DNA of 64,000 nt, from positions 62,001 through 126,000 of the forward strand of contig CAYNRE010000005.1 in NCBI GenBank assembly GCA_964399535.1. Reading direction: 5' to 3'. How positions within the stretch are numbered: position 1 is the stretch's first letter; each line of letters starts with the position of its first letter. Of this stretch, positions 19,213 through 27,699 are shown piece by piece. Source of the DNA: CAYNRE01 sp964399535 (GTDB taxonomy: Bacteria; Planctomycetota; Planctomycetia; Pirellulales; CAYNRE01). The notes under the pieces are model-generated. The model did not search any database. It was not told where the DNA came from and was given only the letters and a program-made list of their open reading frames with translations. Both the position numbers and the translations under genes were made by a program.

Positions 19213-19692
19213 TCAGTCGTCGTACTTGATCTGGAGAATCTCGTACCTCAGCTTGCCCGCCGGGACCGGTATTTCAACCTTGTCCCCCACCTTGCGACCC
19301 ACCAATCCCTGGGCCAGCGGGCTGGTAATCAGGATTTTACCGGCGTCGTAATCTTCCTCGCCGGCCCCCACCAGGGTGAAACTCTCCTCGTCGCCAAAAT
19401 CCAGGTCGCGGACCAGCACCGTGGCACCAAACGAGGCCTGGTCGCGTGGCACGGTCGACGTATCGACAATCTGGGCCCGGTTCAGCCGATCGCGAAGCAG
19501 ATTGATCTTGGCCTGCAACATACCCTGGGTTTCGCGGGCCCCGTGATACTCGGCGTTTTCGCGCAAGTCGCCTTCCGAGCGGGCATTGGCCACGCGGACT
19601 TCCACCGCGGGCATCTCCACGTGTTCCAGGTGTTCCAGCTCGGCCTTGAGCTTGTTGTAGCCGGCCCGGGTCATGGGGATGGTTTCCGACAT
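19213..19692 (-). CDS. greA: Transcription elongation factor GreA
   Basis: A 159-residue protein of normal GreA length. It rescues backtracked RNA polymerase by stimulating transcript cleavage. The N-terminal coiled coil (MTRAGYNKLKAELEHLE ...) carries the tip motif GDLRENAEYHGARE with the acidic residues that enter the polymerase secondary channel. The C-terminal FKBP-like domain ends ITSPLAQGLVGRKVGDKVEI ... YEILQI. The start at ATG 19692 gives the standard GreA N-terminus; AGGGAG lies 11 bases upstream. It follows the zinc-ribbon gene at a distance of about 300 bases. Confidence 0.95.
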   Translation of the reverse strand: MSETIPMTRAGYNKLKAELEHLEHVEMPAVEVRVANARSEGDLRENAEYHGARETQGMLQAKINLLRDRLNRAQIVDTSTVPRDQASFGATVLVRDLDFGDEESFTLVGAGEEDYDAGKILITSPLAQGLVGRKVGDKVEIPVPAGKLRYEILQIKYDD

Positions 19693-19995
19693 CGCGCGGC
19701 AGGCTCCCTTTTTCGCTGAAATCGTTTGGCGGCTGGCGGCCCCGAGCCGGGGTCCGGTTTTTTCCCCGCCGGCATGCAGCGCGCGGGGAGGTACCCAAGG
19801 GGCGGGGCAAGCGCCCCCAGAGCTTACGCTTGGCATTCTGTCCCGCAGGGGGGGCCCTGTAAAGCGGTGAAGCAGCCCGCTTTCCGAGTTTCAAACCGGG
19901 GTGTACCCGCGCGGCCATCCACCGCGCTGGTGGGCAAGCCCTCCCGGGCTCAGGAGGCCCCCGGCCCCTCATCCGATCTCCGGGGGCGCGAACGC
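19693..19995. other. Gap upstream of greA, 303 bases
   Basis: No convincing gene. CAAGCG at 19808-19813 and CGCTTG at 19827-19832 form a short inverted repeat. The region should hold the greA promoter, but I cannot assign a -35/-10 pair. Confidence 0.3.
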
Positions 19996-20715
19996 TCAGG
20001 AACCAGGGCTGCGGTCTTCGGGCAGGTACAGCAGGCGCCCGCAGGTCTTGCAGAACACCACCCGCTCGAGCTTCAGATCGCTGAGCATGTTGGGAGTAAT
20101 GTGTTGGTAGCAGCCGCCGCACGAATCCCCGTCGATCGGCGCCAGCCCATCGGCGCCGCGCGATTTAATGGCCCGGGCGTAGTCGGCTTTCAGGTCCTGG
20201 GGCAAATCGATCTCGGCGGCGCGGAGTTCGGTTTCCAACCGCTTGATTTCGTCGCCGAGCATCGACTGCTGTTCGCGCACCGCCTGCTGTTGTTTCTCCA
20301 GTTCGCCGCGCCCCTTGGCCAGGGCGGCCTCGGCTTCGGCCACCGCGGACTTGAGCGTGTCGAGCTTTTCCATGAGCTCGAGGATCTCGTCTTGCAGCAC
20401 GCTGCCGGCCATGCGGTCGGCGGCGATCTGGTCCTTGAGGGCCTGGTACTCGCGGTTGCTGGCGGCCTGGTTCAGCTTGACCTGGAGCCCCTGGATTTTC
20501 TCCTCGCTGGTTTTCAGGGCCAGTTGCTTCTGGTCCGAGGCAACCCGGGCCGCCTTGACTTCGCCCTGGGCCGCGGTCAGCGATTCTTGTAGCTTGGCCA
20601 CGCCGGCCTGGCGGGCTCGAAGCTGCAGGGGGCCGCGCTCCAGGCGGCCGTGAACATCTTCCAATTGGCGATGCAGTCGGTGCAGCAAACGCAACACACT
20701 GGACAAAACTGGCAT
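19996..20715 (-). CDS. C4-type zinc-ribbon coiled-coil protein (CdsZ/zf-RING_7 family)
   Basis: A 239-residue protein with a long N-terminal coiled coil (about residues 5-185, heptad-rich in Leu, Ala, Glu, Lys and Gln) followed by a C-terminal zinc ribbon: CGGC and, about 20 residues on, CKTC within VVFCKTCGRLLYLPED. This is the layout of the widespread bacterial CdsZ-like family, whose exact function is not well established; a nucleic acid or protein-interaction role is inferred. GGAG lies 11 bases upstream of the ATG at 20715. It lies between the rpoD terminator and greA, a setting close to transcription genes that is typical of the family. Confidence 0.85.
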   Translation of the reverse strand: MPVLSSVLRLLHRLHRQLEDVHGRLERGPLQLRARQAGVAKLQESLTAAQGEVKAARVASDQKQLALKTSEEKIQGLQVKLNQAASNREYQALKDQIAADRMAGSVLQDEILELMEKLDTLKSAVAEAEAALAKGRGELEKQQQAVREQQSMLGDEIKRLETELRAAEIDLPQDLKADYARAIKSRGADGLAPIDGDSCGGCYQHITPNMLSDLKLERVVFCKTCGRLLYLPEDRSPGS

Positions 20716-20759
20716 GGGGCGGGTAACTCCGCGGCCGAGGGGGTGGCCGGTAGTCTACC

Positions 20760-20791
20760 AAAACAGCCGCCGGTCTGGCGACCGGCGGCTG
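20760..20791 (-). terminator. Intrinsic terminator downstream of rpoD
   Basis: CAGCCGCCGGT at 20764-20774 and ACCGGCGGCTG at 20781-20791 make a perfect 11-bp stem with a 6-base loop. Read on the minus strand the stem is followed by TTTT (20763-20760). It lies 55 bases after the rpoD stop, so it should end the dnaG-rpoD transcript and separate it from the zinc-ribbon gene. The T-run is short. Confidence 0.75.
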
Positions 20792-20845
20792 CTATGAAAA
20801 TGCGCGAATTTGTCAGGATGCTGCCCCCGGGGGCTTCCCCCGAGG

Positions 20846-22540
20846 CTAACTGGCGATTCCTTCGAGGAAACCCTCCAGTTGCTTGCTCCGCACCGGGTGC
20901 TGGAGCTTGCGGACGGCCTTGGCTTCGATCTGCCGTACCCGTTCCCGGGTAACCTTGAAGATTCGGCCCACCTCTTCCAGCGTGTAGGTGTAGCCGTCTC
21001 CCAGGCCGTATCGCAGGCGAATGATCTCGCGTTCGCGGAAGGTCAGGGTCTTGAGCAAGGCCTCGATCTTTTCCCGAAGCATGCCGTGCGCCGCCGACGA
21101 GAGCGGGGTATCCGTGCTGGCGTCTTCGATAAACTCGCCGAACGAGCTGTCTTCGCTCTCGCCAACCGGGCGGTCCAGGCTTACCGGCTGGCGGCCGATA
21201 TTCAGCACCCGGCGCACCTCTTCCACGCCAATTCCGGCCGCCAAGGCGATCTCCTCGGGGGTCGGCTCGCGGCCGATCTCCTGAACCAGTTTCCGCGTCA
21301 CGTTGCGCAACCGGCTGAGCACCTCGATCATGTGCACCGGAATGCGAATCGTGCGGGCCTGGTCGGCGATGGCCCGGGTAATGGCCTGGCGTATCCACCA
21401 GGTGGCATAGGTGGAAAACTTGAACCCCCGGCGATACTCGTACTTGTCGACCGCCCGCATCAGACCGGTGTTCCCCTCCTGGATCAGGTCCAGAAAGCTC
21501 AAACCCCGGTTGCGATACTTCTTGGCGATGGAAACGACCAGCCGCAGGTTGCCGCCCGAGAGCTCGCGCTTGGCCTGTTCGTAATCGCGAAACTGTCCGG
21601 CGATTCGCTGGCAGCGCCGCCGCAGGCTGCGAGGGCTTTCCAGGGTGAGCAACATCAGGTCTTTCAGCTCACGGCGCAGATTGGCTCGCGAGTCCTTGGC
21701 GCCGGGGGCGTCGGGGCTGAGGGCGGCCAGCTTGGCGCACAGCTCGTCCATTCGCCGCGAGATTTCCTGCATCCGCTTCATCAACGGCTGCACGCGACGC
21801 GTGCGCAAGCTGAGCTCTTCCACCAAGGTCAGGGCCTTGCTGCGGCGATTGTGCAGTTTGCGCCAGGCGGCGTTCCGCTCTTCGCCCGCCACGCGCTTGC
21901 TCACCGCGCGGCGGAAGTCGGCCTCGTTGAACTGGAGCAAATGCCGCAACGTTTTCAGGTTGTGCGGCATGCGGGCCAGGATCTGCTCCTTGGTGAGCTG
22001 CTCGGTAAGCGAAACCTTGATGGTGCGATCGAAGGGCAGGGCCCCCTCGTGCACTTTCTCCAGGGTCTCGACCGTCGAGCGCATGGCCACTTCGCAGCCC
22101 AGCACCGTGCGGCGAAAGCGCCGCCGGGTCACTTCGATCTTCTTGGCCAGCGAAATTTCCTGCTCGCGCGTCAGCAGCGGAATCTCGGCCATCTGGGTCA
22201 GATACAGCCGCACCGGGTCGTCGCTCCAACGACCGCCGTCGTCCTCGCGCCAGCTACCGGTTTCCTCGGCGGCGTGCTCGTCGGCACCCGCTTCGTGGCC
22301 GTTCTCGCCCGAGGCTCCCAGCGAGCGGCTGCCGAGCAGCTCGTCGTTGGCGTGCGTCGCCGGCACGTCGTTGACCAGCTCAATCCCCTGCTCTTCCAAC
22401 AGCACCAACAAGTCATCGACCTTGTCCGGATTGACCGCGTCATCCGGCAAGTACTCGTTGACCTGGTCGTAGGTCAAATACCCCTGCGACTTCCCTGTCG
22501 CAATCAGTTCTTGTAGTTCGCGATCGATGGGGTCCGACAA
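20846..22540 (-). CDS. rpoD: Primary sigma factor RpoD (sigma-70)
   Basis: A 564-residue group 1 sigma factor that directs core RNA polymerase to housekeeping promoters. Region 1.1 is present at the N-terminus (LIATGKSQGYLTYDQVNEYLPDD is its hallmark), then an acidic linker and a non-conserved region of about 150 residues. Region 2 follows with NLRLVVSIAKKYRNRGLSFLDLIQEGN and YATWWIRQAITRAIADQ, then region 3, then region 4 with the helix-turn-helix TLEEVGRIFKVTRERVRQIE. It starts 99 bases after the dnaG stop, forming the classical dnaG-rpoD pair, and ends at a hairpin terminator. Promoters in this window with TTGACC/TATAAT-type elements should be its targets. Confidence 0.96.
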   Translation of the reverse strand: MSDPIDRELQELIATGKSQGYLTYDQVNEYLPDDAVNPDKVDDLLVLLEEQGIELVNDVPATHANDELLGSRSLGASGENGHEAGADEHAAEETGSWREDDGGRWSDDPVRLYLTQMAEIPLLTREQEISLAKKIEVTRRRFRRTVLGCEVAMRSTVETLEKVHEGALPFDRTIKVSLTEQLTKEQILARMPHNLKTLRHLLQFNEADFRRAVSKRVAGEERNAAWRKLHNRRSKALTLVEELSLRTRRVQPLMKRMQEISRRMDELCAKLAALSPDAPGAKDSRANLRRELKDLMLLTLESPRSLRRRCQRIAGQFRDYEQAKRELSGGNLRLVVSIAKKYRNRGLSFLDLIQEGNTGLMRAVDKYEYRRGFKFSTYATWWIRQAITRAIADQARTIRIPVHMIEVLSRLRNVTRKLVQEIGREPTPEEIALAAGIGVEEVRRVLNIGRQPVSLDRPVGESEDSSFGEFIEDASTDTPLSSAAHGMLREKIEALLKTLTFREREIIRLRYGLGDGYTYTLEEVGRIFKVTRERVRQIEAKAVRKLQHPVRSKQLEGFLEGIAS

Positions 22541-22639
22541 GTGTTCCTCCTGCGCATACTGCGCTCGGCTGTCTGATTATGTTCTCGCCCGCGGCTTGAA
22601 AGCAACGCAATTGCTCGCGAGAACTCCGGGCTCGGGCTC

Positions 22640-24508
22640 CTACCCTTCCGTGGGTTGGGAAATTCCCCGCCGGCTACGTTCCGCTTCAATCAGTTGTTGT
22701 AACACCTCCTGTTCTTGGGTCTCGTTCAAACCGCGACCAGCCAGGGCCGACATCTGGGTCTGGGCGGCCCGCCGCTGGGCCCGCGCGCGATAGTCGGCCA
22801 ATAACTGACGCAGTACGCTTGCAAATTCCGCGCCATGCTTGGCGCGCCCCGACTCGTCATGACGCACCAGCAGACTTTTCATCTGCGGATCATCGAATTC
22901 CAAGAGTAGCCGCTCGAAAGTCGGAGCTTCCCCGGAATCGTAGAGCGAAAAACAGCGCTCCAGCAGCCGCCGGCAATCCGCAGTTGGCAGGTCATCGGGA
23001 GATACCACATTCCGAATCTCGGGAAGCGCGCCGGGGTCTTGTAACAGAACCTCTAGCAGCAGGCTCTCGCCCGGCGAAATGCGCAGTTGGGCCACGGCTG
23101 CTGAGTCCGTGGCCGAAAGCCCACCGGAACTTCGCCGCGAAGCGCTGCGCTGGGCGCGCCGCAAGGCCGATAGCCGGCTTCGCAGTGCCGATTCGCTCAC
23201 GCCAAAGCGAGCCGACAATTGGTGAAGAACCTGATCCTCTCGTAATTGCGCCGCGCTCCCTGTTATTCCCACCAAGCGGGGGGACTTCGCTAGCGTGCCG
23301 AGCACCGATTCCATGGCCTGGTGCGCCGCATGGGTATTCGACGGGTCGGAAACCTTGGCCACGGCCAGCCGCAGCCGGTGCTCCAGGGCGTCGACCGCTT
23401 GCGAAAGCAGTACTCGCAGCTCGTCGGCCCCCCGCTCCAACAGGAACTCGCAGGGATCGGCCTGGTCCGGCAAGGTCAGAACCCGCAGATCAACCTCCTC
23501 GGCCACGAACAGTTCCAAAATCTCGCTGCTGCGGGTTTGGCCCGCCTGGTCGCCGTCGAGAACCAACACCACCCGGTCGGCAAACCGTTTGAGCAAGCGG
23601 ATATGCCGGGGGCCCAACGCCGTTCCGAGCACTGCCAGGGCATGGGTAAACCCGAACTGATGGGCCATGATGCAGTCGGTATAGCCCTCCATCACAATCG
23701 CCGTCCGCAACCCCGTGTCGGGCTGGGGTTTCGTGATTGCGTCCCGGGCCAGGTCCAGCCCGTAGACCATCTCGCTCTTGGTAAACAGCGGTGTCTCGCG
23801 CGAGTTGACGTACTTGGCGGGGCTGGTTTGCTCCATGCCCGGCAATAGCCGGCCGCCGAAGGCCACCGGGCGCCCCTGGGGGTCACGAATGGAAAACAGC
23901 ACCCTTCCGCGAAACCGCTCGTAAAGCTCGCCCGATTCGGTCCGGCTGAGCAGGTCGACCGTTTCCAGTACGGCGGTCGTGTAGGGAGTTTCCCGGGCCC
24001 GTTGCCCCAGCCAGTGCCGGTCGCGCGGGGCGTATCCCAGGTGCCACCGGCGCCAACTCTCGATGGGAATTTGTCGTTCGCTCAGGTACCGGCGGGCGGG
24101 TTCGGCCTCGGGTGAATTGAGCAGGGCCTGGTGATATTGCTGCTCGGCCCAGGCCATGGCCTGGTACCACAGCCGCTTGTCGTCGCGCGAACCGGCCTGT
24201 GCCCCCGAGCGGCGTTCGAGCGCCACGCCCGCCCGCTCGGCCAGCATGGTCAGGGCCTCGGCAAAGTCGACCCCCTCGATCTTCATCACGAAACTGAAGA
24301 TGTCGCCGCCGATGTCGCATACCCAGCAGCGGAACGATTGCCGCTCGGGATTCACTTGCAGGCTGGGGCGCGAATCGTCGTGCCAGGGGCAAAGGGCCTT
24401 GTAGATTCGCCCTTCGCGGCGCAGTTGCAGATAATCGCCCACCAGGTCGACGATATCGACCGCGTGGCGAATCTGCTCTTTGGCGTCGAGCGATGACTGG
24501 CCGGCCAT
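22640..24508 (-). CDS. dnaG: DNA primase DnaG
   Basis: A 622-residue primase that makes RNA primers for DNA replication. The N-terminal CHC2 zinc finger is complete (Cys40, His43, Cys61, Cys64 in CPWH ... CWVC). The RNA polymerase/TOPRIM core follows with the acidic motifs VMEGYTD and VLVLDGDQAGQ. The C-terminal region (helicase-binding type) ends ISQPTEG. I start at ATG 24508, which has AGGGAGG eight bases upstream and gives the standard DnaG N-terminus; the frame is open another 98 codons upstream but that part is leader, as shown by a promoter at 24774-24802. rpoD follows at 99 bases. No rpsU is seen upstream. Confidence 0.95.
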   Translation of the reverse strand: MAGQSSLDAKEQIRHAVDIVDLVGDYLQLRREGRIYKALCPWHDDSRPSLQVNPERQSFRCWVCDIGGDIFSFVMKIEGVDFAEALTMLAERAGVALERRSGAQAGSRDDKRLWYQAMAWAEQQYHQALLNSPEAEPARRYLSERQIPIESWRRWHLGYAPRDRHWLGQRARETPYTTAVLETVDLLSRTESGELYERFRGRVLFSIRDPQGRPVAFGGRLLPGMEQTSPAKYVNSRETPLFTKSEMVYGLDLARDAITKPQPDTGLRTAIVMEGYTDCIMAHQFGFTHALAVLGTALGPRHIRLLKRFADRVVLVLDGDQAGQTRSSEILELFVAEEVDLRVLTLPDQADPCEFLLERGADELRVLLSQAVDALEHRLRLAVAKVSDPSNTHAAHQAMESVLGTLAKSPRLVGITGSAAQLREDQVLHQLSARFGVSESALRSRLSALRRAQRSASRRSSGGLSATDSAAVAQLRISPGESLLLEVLLQDPGALPEIRNVVSPDDLPTADCRRLLERCFSLYDSGEAPTFERLLLEFDDPQMKSLLVRHDESGRAKHGAEFASVLRQLLADYRARAQRRAAQTQMSALAGRGLNETQEQEVLQQLIEAERSRRGISQPTEG

Positions 24509-25068
24509 CGGCGCCTCCCTGTGCCTGATCCGCGGGCCAGGCTGATCGGCAGACAGCCCTTCGCGGCGACCTGGGGAAGCCGCCGACCTGCGGCGCGCGG
24601 GCAAACCCCGCCAGACGCCTCGGTCGATGAGCCGCGCGCCGGCGTGCGCCGCGAAGCTCGTGCTGCGTGGCCCGCCCGGTGGGCGCTCCACCACGACTCC
24701 CCCCAGCCTCGTTTGTATCCGGCCCGGGCCGACCAAGTCGAGACTTCGCCACCCTGACCCACGAGGCGGCGGGATTATAGAAGTGCTCTCGCAGTGGGTC
24801 AATTCAGATCGAGGCTCTCACGCCCAGCCGCCGCCGCCGGCGCTCAACCGCTTAAATTCCAACTACTTGCAGCGGAATTCGCCCATCGTTCTTCCCAGCC
24901 TGCCGACCCGCGACAATAACCCACACGTGGGCGAACTACGGGCCCCTCAAGTGCGGCCAGGGCCCCTAGCGTCGCCAGTTCCTCGCAACGTACGATGACC
25001 AGGCAAGCGGGGTAGTTGGCCCCGGCGATGGGCCAGCAATTCACATTTCTTTCCACGGCGAGCCGGAA
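24509..25068. other. dnaG leader and divergent gap, 560 bases
   Basis: Bases 24509-24767 would be a leader of about 260 nt for the dnaG-rpoD transcript if the promoter at 24774-24802 is used. It is very GC-rich; I recognise no riboswitch or leader peptide. Bases 24803-25068 lie before the divergent enoyl-CoA hydratase-family gene and hold no convincing ORF. Confidence 0.4.
24774..24802 (-). promoter_or_regulatory. Sigma70-type promoter for dnaG-rpoD
   Basis: On the minus strand TTGACC (24802-24797) and TATAAT (24779-24774) are separated by 17 bases, an almost perfect sigma70 promoter. Transcription would start near 24767, giving a leader of about 260 nt before dnaG. Confidence 0.7.
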
Positions 25069-25995
25069 GTGAATTCGGGACACAACCCCCAACCGGGCTC
25101 GAAGAACGCGGCGCAGGAGCCCACCAGCGGCGCGGTTCAACCCATGGTGCGTCCGGATGGGCCACCGGGCGTGCTCTACCGCGTGGAAGAGCGGATCGCC
25201 TACCTCACGCTGAATCGACCCCAGCGCCTAAACGCCATCGACACCTGGCTGCCCAGCGAGCTGGCACAAGCCGTGGCCCGCGCCAACGCCGACGAGCGAG
25301 TTCATGTGCTGGTGCTGGGCGGAGCGGGAGCCGCCTTCTGCTCGGGGTACGACCTGAAAGAGTTTGCCGAGAAACCAGGGTTCCATGAGGGGTTTCAGCC
25401 CATGCCCTGGGACCCGCTGGTCGATTACGGCTTTATGAGCCAGTGCACGTCGGCTTTCATGAGCCTATGGCGCAGCCCTAAACCGGTAATCTGCCAGGTC
25501 CATGGCTACGCGGTGGCCGGCGGGAGCGACATCGCCCTGTGTGCCGACCTGGTGGTGATGGCCGACGACGCCCAGATCGGCTATCCGCCGGCTCGGCTCT
25601 GGGGATGCCCCACCACGGCCATGTGGCTCTACCGAGTCGGGGCCGAACGGGCCAAGCGGCTTTTGCTTACCGGCGACCTGATCGACGGCCAAGAGGCAGC
25701 CCGCATCGGGTTGGTTTCCCAGGCGGTTCCGGCCGCTCAGCTCTCCGCGGCGGTCGACGGACTTGCCCGCCGCATGGCCAGTGTGCCCAAGAACCAACTG
25801 CAGATGCAAAAAATGGTGATCAACCAGGCCTATGAAAACATGGGGCTGGCAACCACCCAGATGCTGGCCACCTTGCTCGACGGCGTGGCCCGCCACACGC
25901 CCGAAGGTGTTGCCTTCAAGCAGCGGGCGGAAGCCGTGGGGTTTCGCCAGGCGGTGGTCGAACGCGACAGCGGGCAACCGCTGGGGGGCACTTGA
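25069..25995 (+). CDS. Enoyl-CoA hydratase/isomerase (crotonase) family protein
   Basis: A 308-residue crotonase-fold protein acting on an acyl-CoA thioester. It has the two oxyanion-hole segments (GGAGAAFCSGYDLKEF and VHGYAVAGGSDIALCADLVV). The residue pattern at the usual catalytic positions is altered: GGSD carries Asp where hydratases have Glu (GGGCE), and the second Glu region reads GYPPARLWGCP. A dehydrative hydratase role is therefore uncertain, and an isomerase, dehalogenase or thioesterase-like variant is possible. The GTG start at 25069 is a tentative choice; ATG 25144, just before the conserved domain, is the alternative. trmL follows 88 bases downstream on the same strand. Confidence 0.8.
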   Translation: MNSGHNPQPGSKNAAQEPTSGAVQPMVRPDGPPGVLYRVEERIAYLTLNRPQRLNAIDTWLPSELAQAVARANADERVHVLVLGGAGAAFCSGYDLKEFAEKPGFHEGFQPMPWDPLVDYGFMSQCTSAFMSLWRSPKPVICQVHGYAVAGGSDIALCADLVVMADDAQIGYPPARLWGCPTTAMWLYRVGAERAKRLLLTGDLIDGQEAARIGLVSQAVPAAQLSAAVDGLARRMASVPKNQLQMQKMVINQAYENMGLATTQMLATLLDGVARHTPEGVAFKQRAEAVGFRQAVVERDSGQPLGGT

Positions 25996-26083
25996 AATCT
26001 TGGCGCCGTGCGCCGCCCCGCTAGGCTGCTGCTCAGCTTGGCCGCACTTTGCCTGACCCCTGCTTAGTTGGCCTGAATCGCCC

Positions 26084-26629
26084 ATGTCGAGTTCGCCCCA
26101 CCCTGCGATCGATAGCACGCCGCCGCGCCCCACCGCGGGGCTGCACGTGGTGCTCTATCAGCCCGAAATTCCCCACAACACGGGCAGCGTGGGCCGCACC
26201 TGCGTGGCGGCGGGGGCCAAGCTGTGGCTGGTTCGCCCCCTGGGATTCCGCCTGGACGATTACTATTTGCGCCGGGCCGGCTTGGACTACTGGCAACATT
26301 TGGACCATGAAGTGGTCGACGATTGGCAGCAGCTTCGCGAGCGGCTGACAGCGCCCCGCTGGTGGTACTTCAGCAAGCGAGCCCAGCGGTCGTACGCCAG
26401 CGTTGCCTACCAGGCGGGCGACGCCCTGGTGTTCGGCTGTGAATCGGCCGGCCTTCCCGCCCAACTGATCGACGACGCAGGCGACCAGGCGCTGCGGATT
26501 CCGATTCGCCGCGAGGCTCGTAGCCTGAACCTGTCCAACAGCGTGGCGATCACCGTGTTCGAAGCCTTGCGCCAGTGGGGGCAACTACCCAGCGGCGAGG
26601 GGGCCGAGCCCGGAGCCGCACCGGGGTAG
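26084..26629 (+). CDS. trmL: tRNA (cytidine/uridine-2'-O-)-methyltransferase TrmL (SpoU family)
   Basis: A 181-residue SPOUT methyltransferase, the size of TrmL. It uses S-adenosylmethionine to methylate the ribose of the wobble base (position 34) in tRNA-Leu species. The family motifs are all there: HVVLYQPEIPHNTGSVGRTC (motif 1), VFGCESAGLP (motif 2) and IPIRREARSLNLSNSVAITVFEALRQ (motif 3, trefoil knot). The N-terminus has about 18 extra Ser/Pro-rich residues. It ends 27 bases before the convergent oxidoreductase gene. Confidence 0.9.
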   Translation: MSSSPHPAIDSTPPRPTAGLHVVLYQPEIPHNTGSVGRTCVAAGAKLWLVRPLGFRLDDYYLRRAGLDYWQHLDHEVVDDWQQLRERLTAPRWWYFSKRAQRSYASVAYQAGDALVFGCESAGLPAQLIDDAGDQALRIPIRREARSLNLSNSVAITVFEALRQWGQLPSGEGAEPGAAPG

Positions 26630-26656
26630 CCACTGGAGCCTGGCTCGCACTGGCAG

Positions 26657-27643
26657 CTAAGGCGTCACCACCACCTTGCCCACGCTTTGGCGCGAGGCGA
26701 TGTGCTCAAAGGCATCGGCCGCCTGGCTCAGCGGAAACGTTTTGCCTACCAGCGGTTTCACGTCTTTGGATCCGATCAGGCCGAGCAGCTTACCCGTGGC
26801 CTCGGCCACGCGGTCGAGATGCTGCGGGAAATAGCCGCCCAGGTAATAGCCGGTGACCGTTTTGTTCGAGCCCAGCAGTTCCACGTTGGTCAGCGACACC
26901 GCTTCGCCGCTGGCACAGCCGAACACGACCAGCCGCCCGAACACGGCCAGGGCTTCTTGAAACGAGCGGCGGAACACCTCGCCGCCGACCGATTCCAGGA
27001 TCAAGTCGGCGCCGCGCCCGCCGGTCAGTTCGCGCACCCGGTCGACCCAATCGGGTTGCGAGTAATTGATTGCCGTAGCCCCCAGTTCGCTCACCACCTG
27101 GCACTTGGCGGCACTCGAGGTGGTGCCCAATACCCGAGCCCCCAGGGCTTGGGCAATCTGCACGGCCAGCGCCCCCACGCCCCCGGCGGCGGCGTGAATC
27201 AGCACCGTCTCGCCGCTCTGGAGCCGGCCGCAATCGGTCAAACAATGCCAAGCGGTAATGCCTTGCACCAGAAACGAAGCCCCCACCGTGGCCGACATCC
27301 CCTCGGGACAGGGAATGAGCGTAAGCGGCTGCACCACGATCGCCTCGGCCAGCGCGCCGCCGGGCGCCGAACCCACCACGCGCTGCCCCACGGAGTAGCC
27401 CGAAACCCCCTCGCCCAGGGCCTCGATCGTGCCGCAAAACTCACGCCCCAACACGTAGGGCAGGCGGACCGGGTCGAGATAGGTTCCACCGCGAATCATC
27501 AGGTCGGAGTAATTCAGACCACAGGCTTCGATTCGTACGCGCACTTTGCCCGGCCCGGGTTCGGGCAGCGGCAGGTCGACCACCTGCATCACCTCGGGGC
27601 CACCGTGGGCACGCATCTGAACGGCTTTCATCGTGGCGGGCAT
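26657..27643 (-). CDS. NADPH:quinone oxidoreductase-like MDR family enzyme
   Basis: A 328-residue medium-chain dehydrogenase/reductase of the quinone oxidoreductase (zeta-crystallin) branch, which carries out NADPH-dependent reduction of quinones or enones. The N-terminal GroES-like domain (GPEVMQVVDLPLPEPGPG, GLNYSDLMIRGG) lacks the Cys ligands of zinc alcohol dehydrogenases. The nucleotide-binding motif AAAGGVGALAVQIAQALGA is intact. I start at ATG 27643 because AAAGGA lies 7 bases upstream and the family N-terminus MKAVQM follows; the frame is open far upstream only as a shadow of purM. It lies 56 bases after purM and may be co-transcribed with it. Confidence 0.9.
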   Translation of the reverse strand: MPATMKAVQMRAHGGPEVMQVVDLPLPEPGPGKVRVRIEACGLNYSDLMIRGGTYLDPVRLPYVLGREFCGTIEALGEGVSGYSVGQRVVGSAPGGALAEAIVVQPLTLIPCPEGMSATVGASFLVQGITAWHCLTDCGRLQSGETVLIHAAAGGVGALAVQIAQALGARVLGTTSSAAKCQVVSELGATAINYSQPDWVDRVRELTGGRGADLILESVGGEVFRRSFQEALAVFGRLVVFGCASGEAVSLTNVELLGSNKTVTGYYLGGYFPQHLDRVAEATGKLLGLIGSKDVKPLVGKTFPLSQAADAFEHIASRQSVGKVVVTP

Positions 27644-27699
27644 CTTGCATCCTTTGCGAGGGAAATGGTTTGCTCTTCCGGGGCCGGCGGGGCCGCGTT

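Noticed and set aside
20810..22516. Long plus-strand open frame opposite rpoD (568 codons)
   Set aside because: It is antisense to a clearly conserved sigma factor, has no domain pattern, and high GC makes such shadows common.
24509..24802. 98-codon N-terminal extension of dnaG
   Set aside because: The extension starts inside the promoter -35 element and lacks conservation; the ATG at 24508 has AGGGAGG in the right place.
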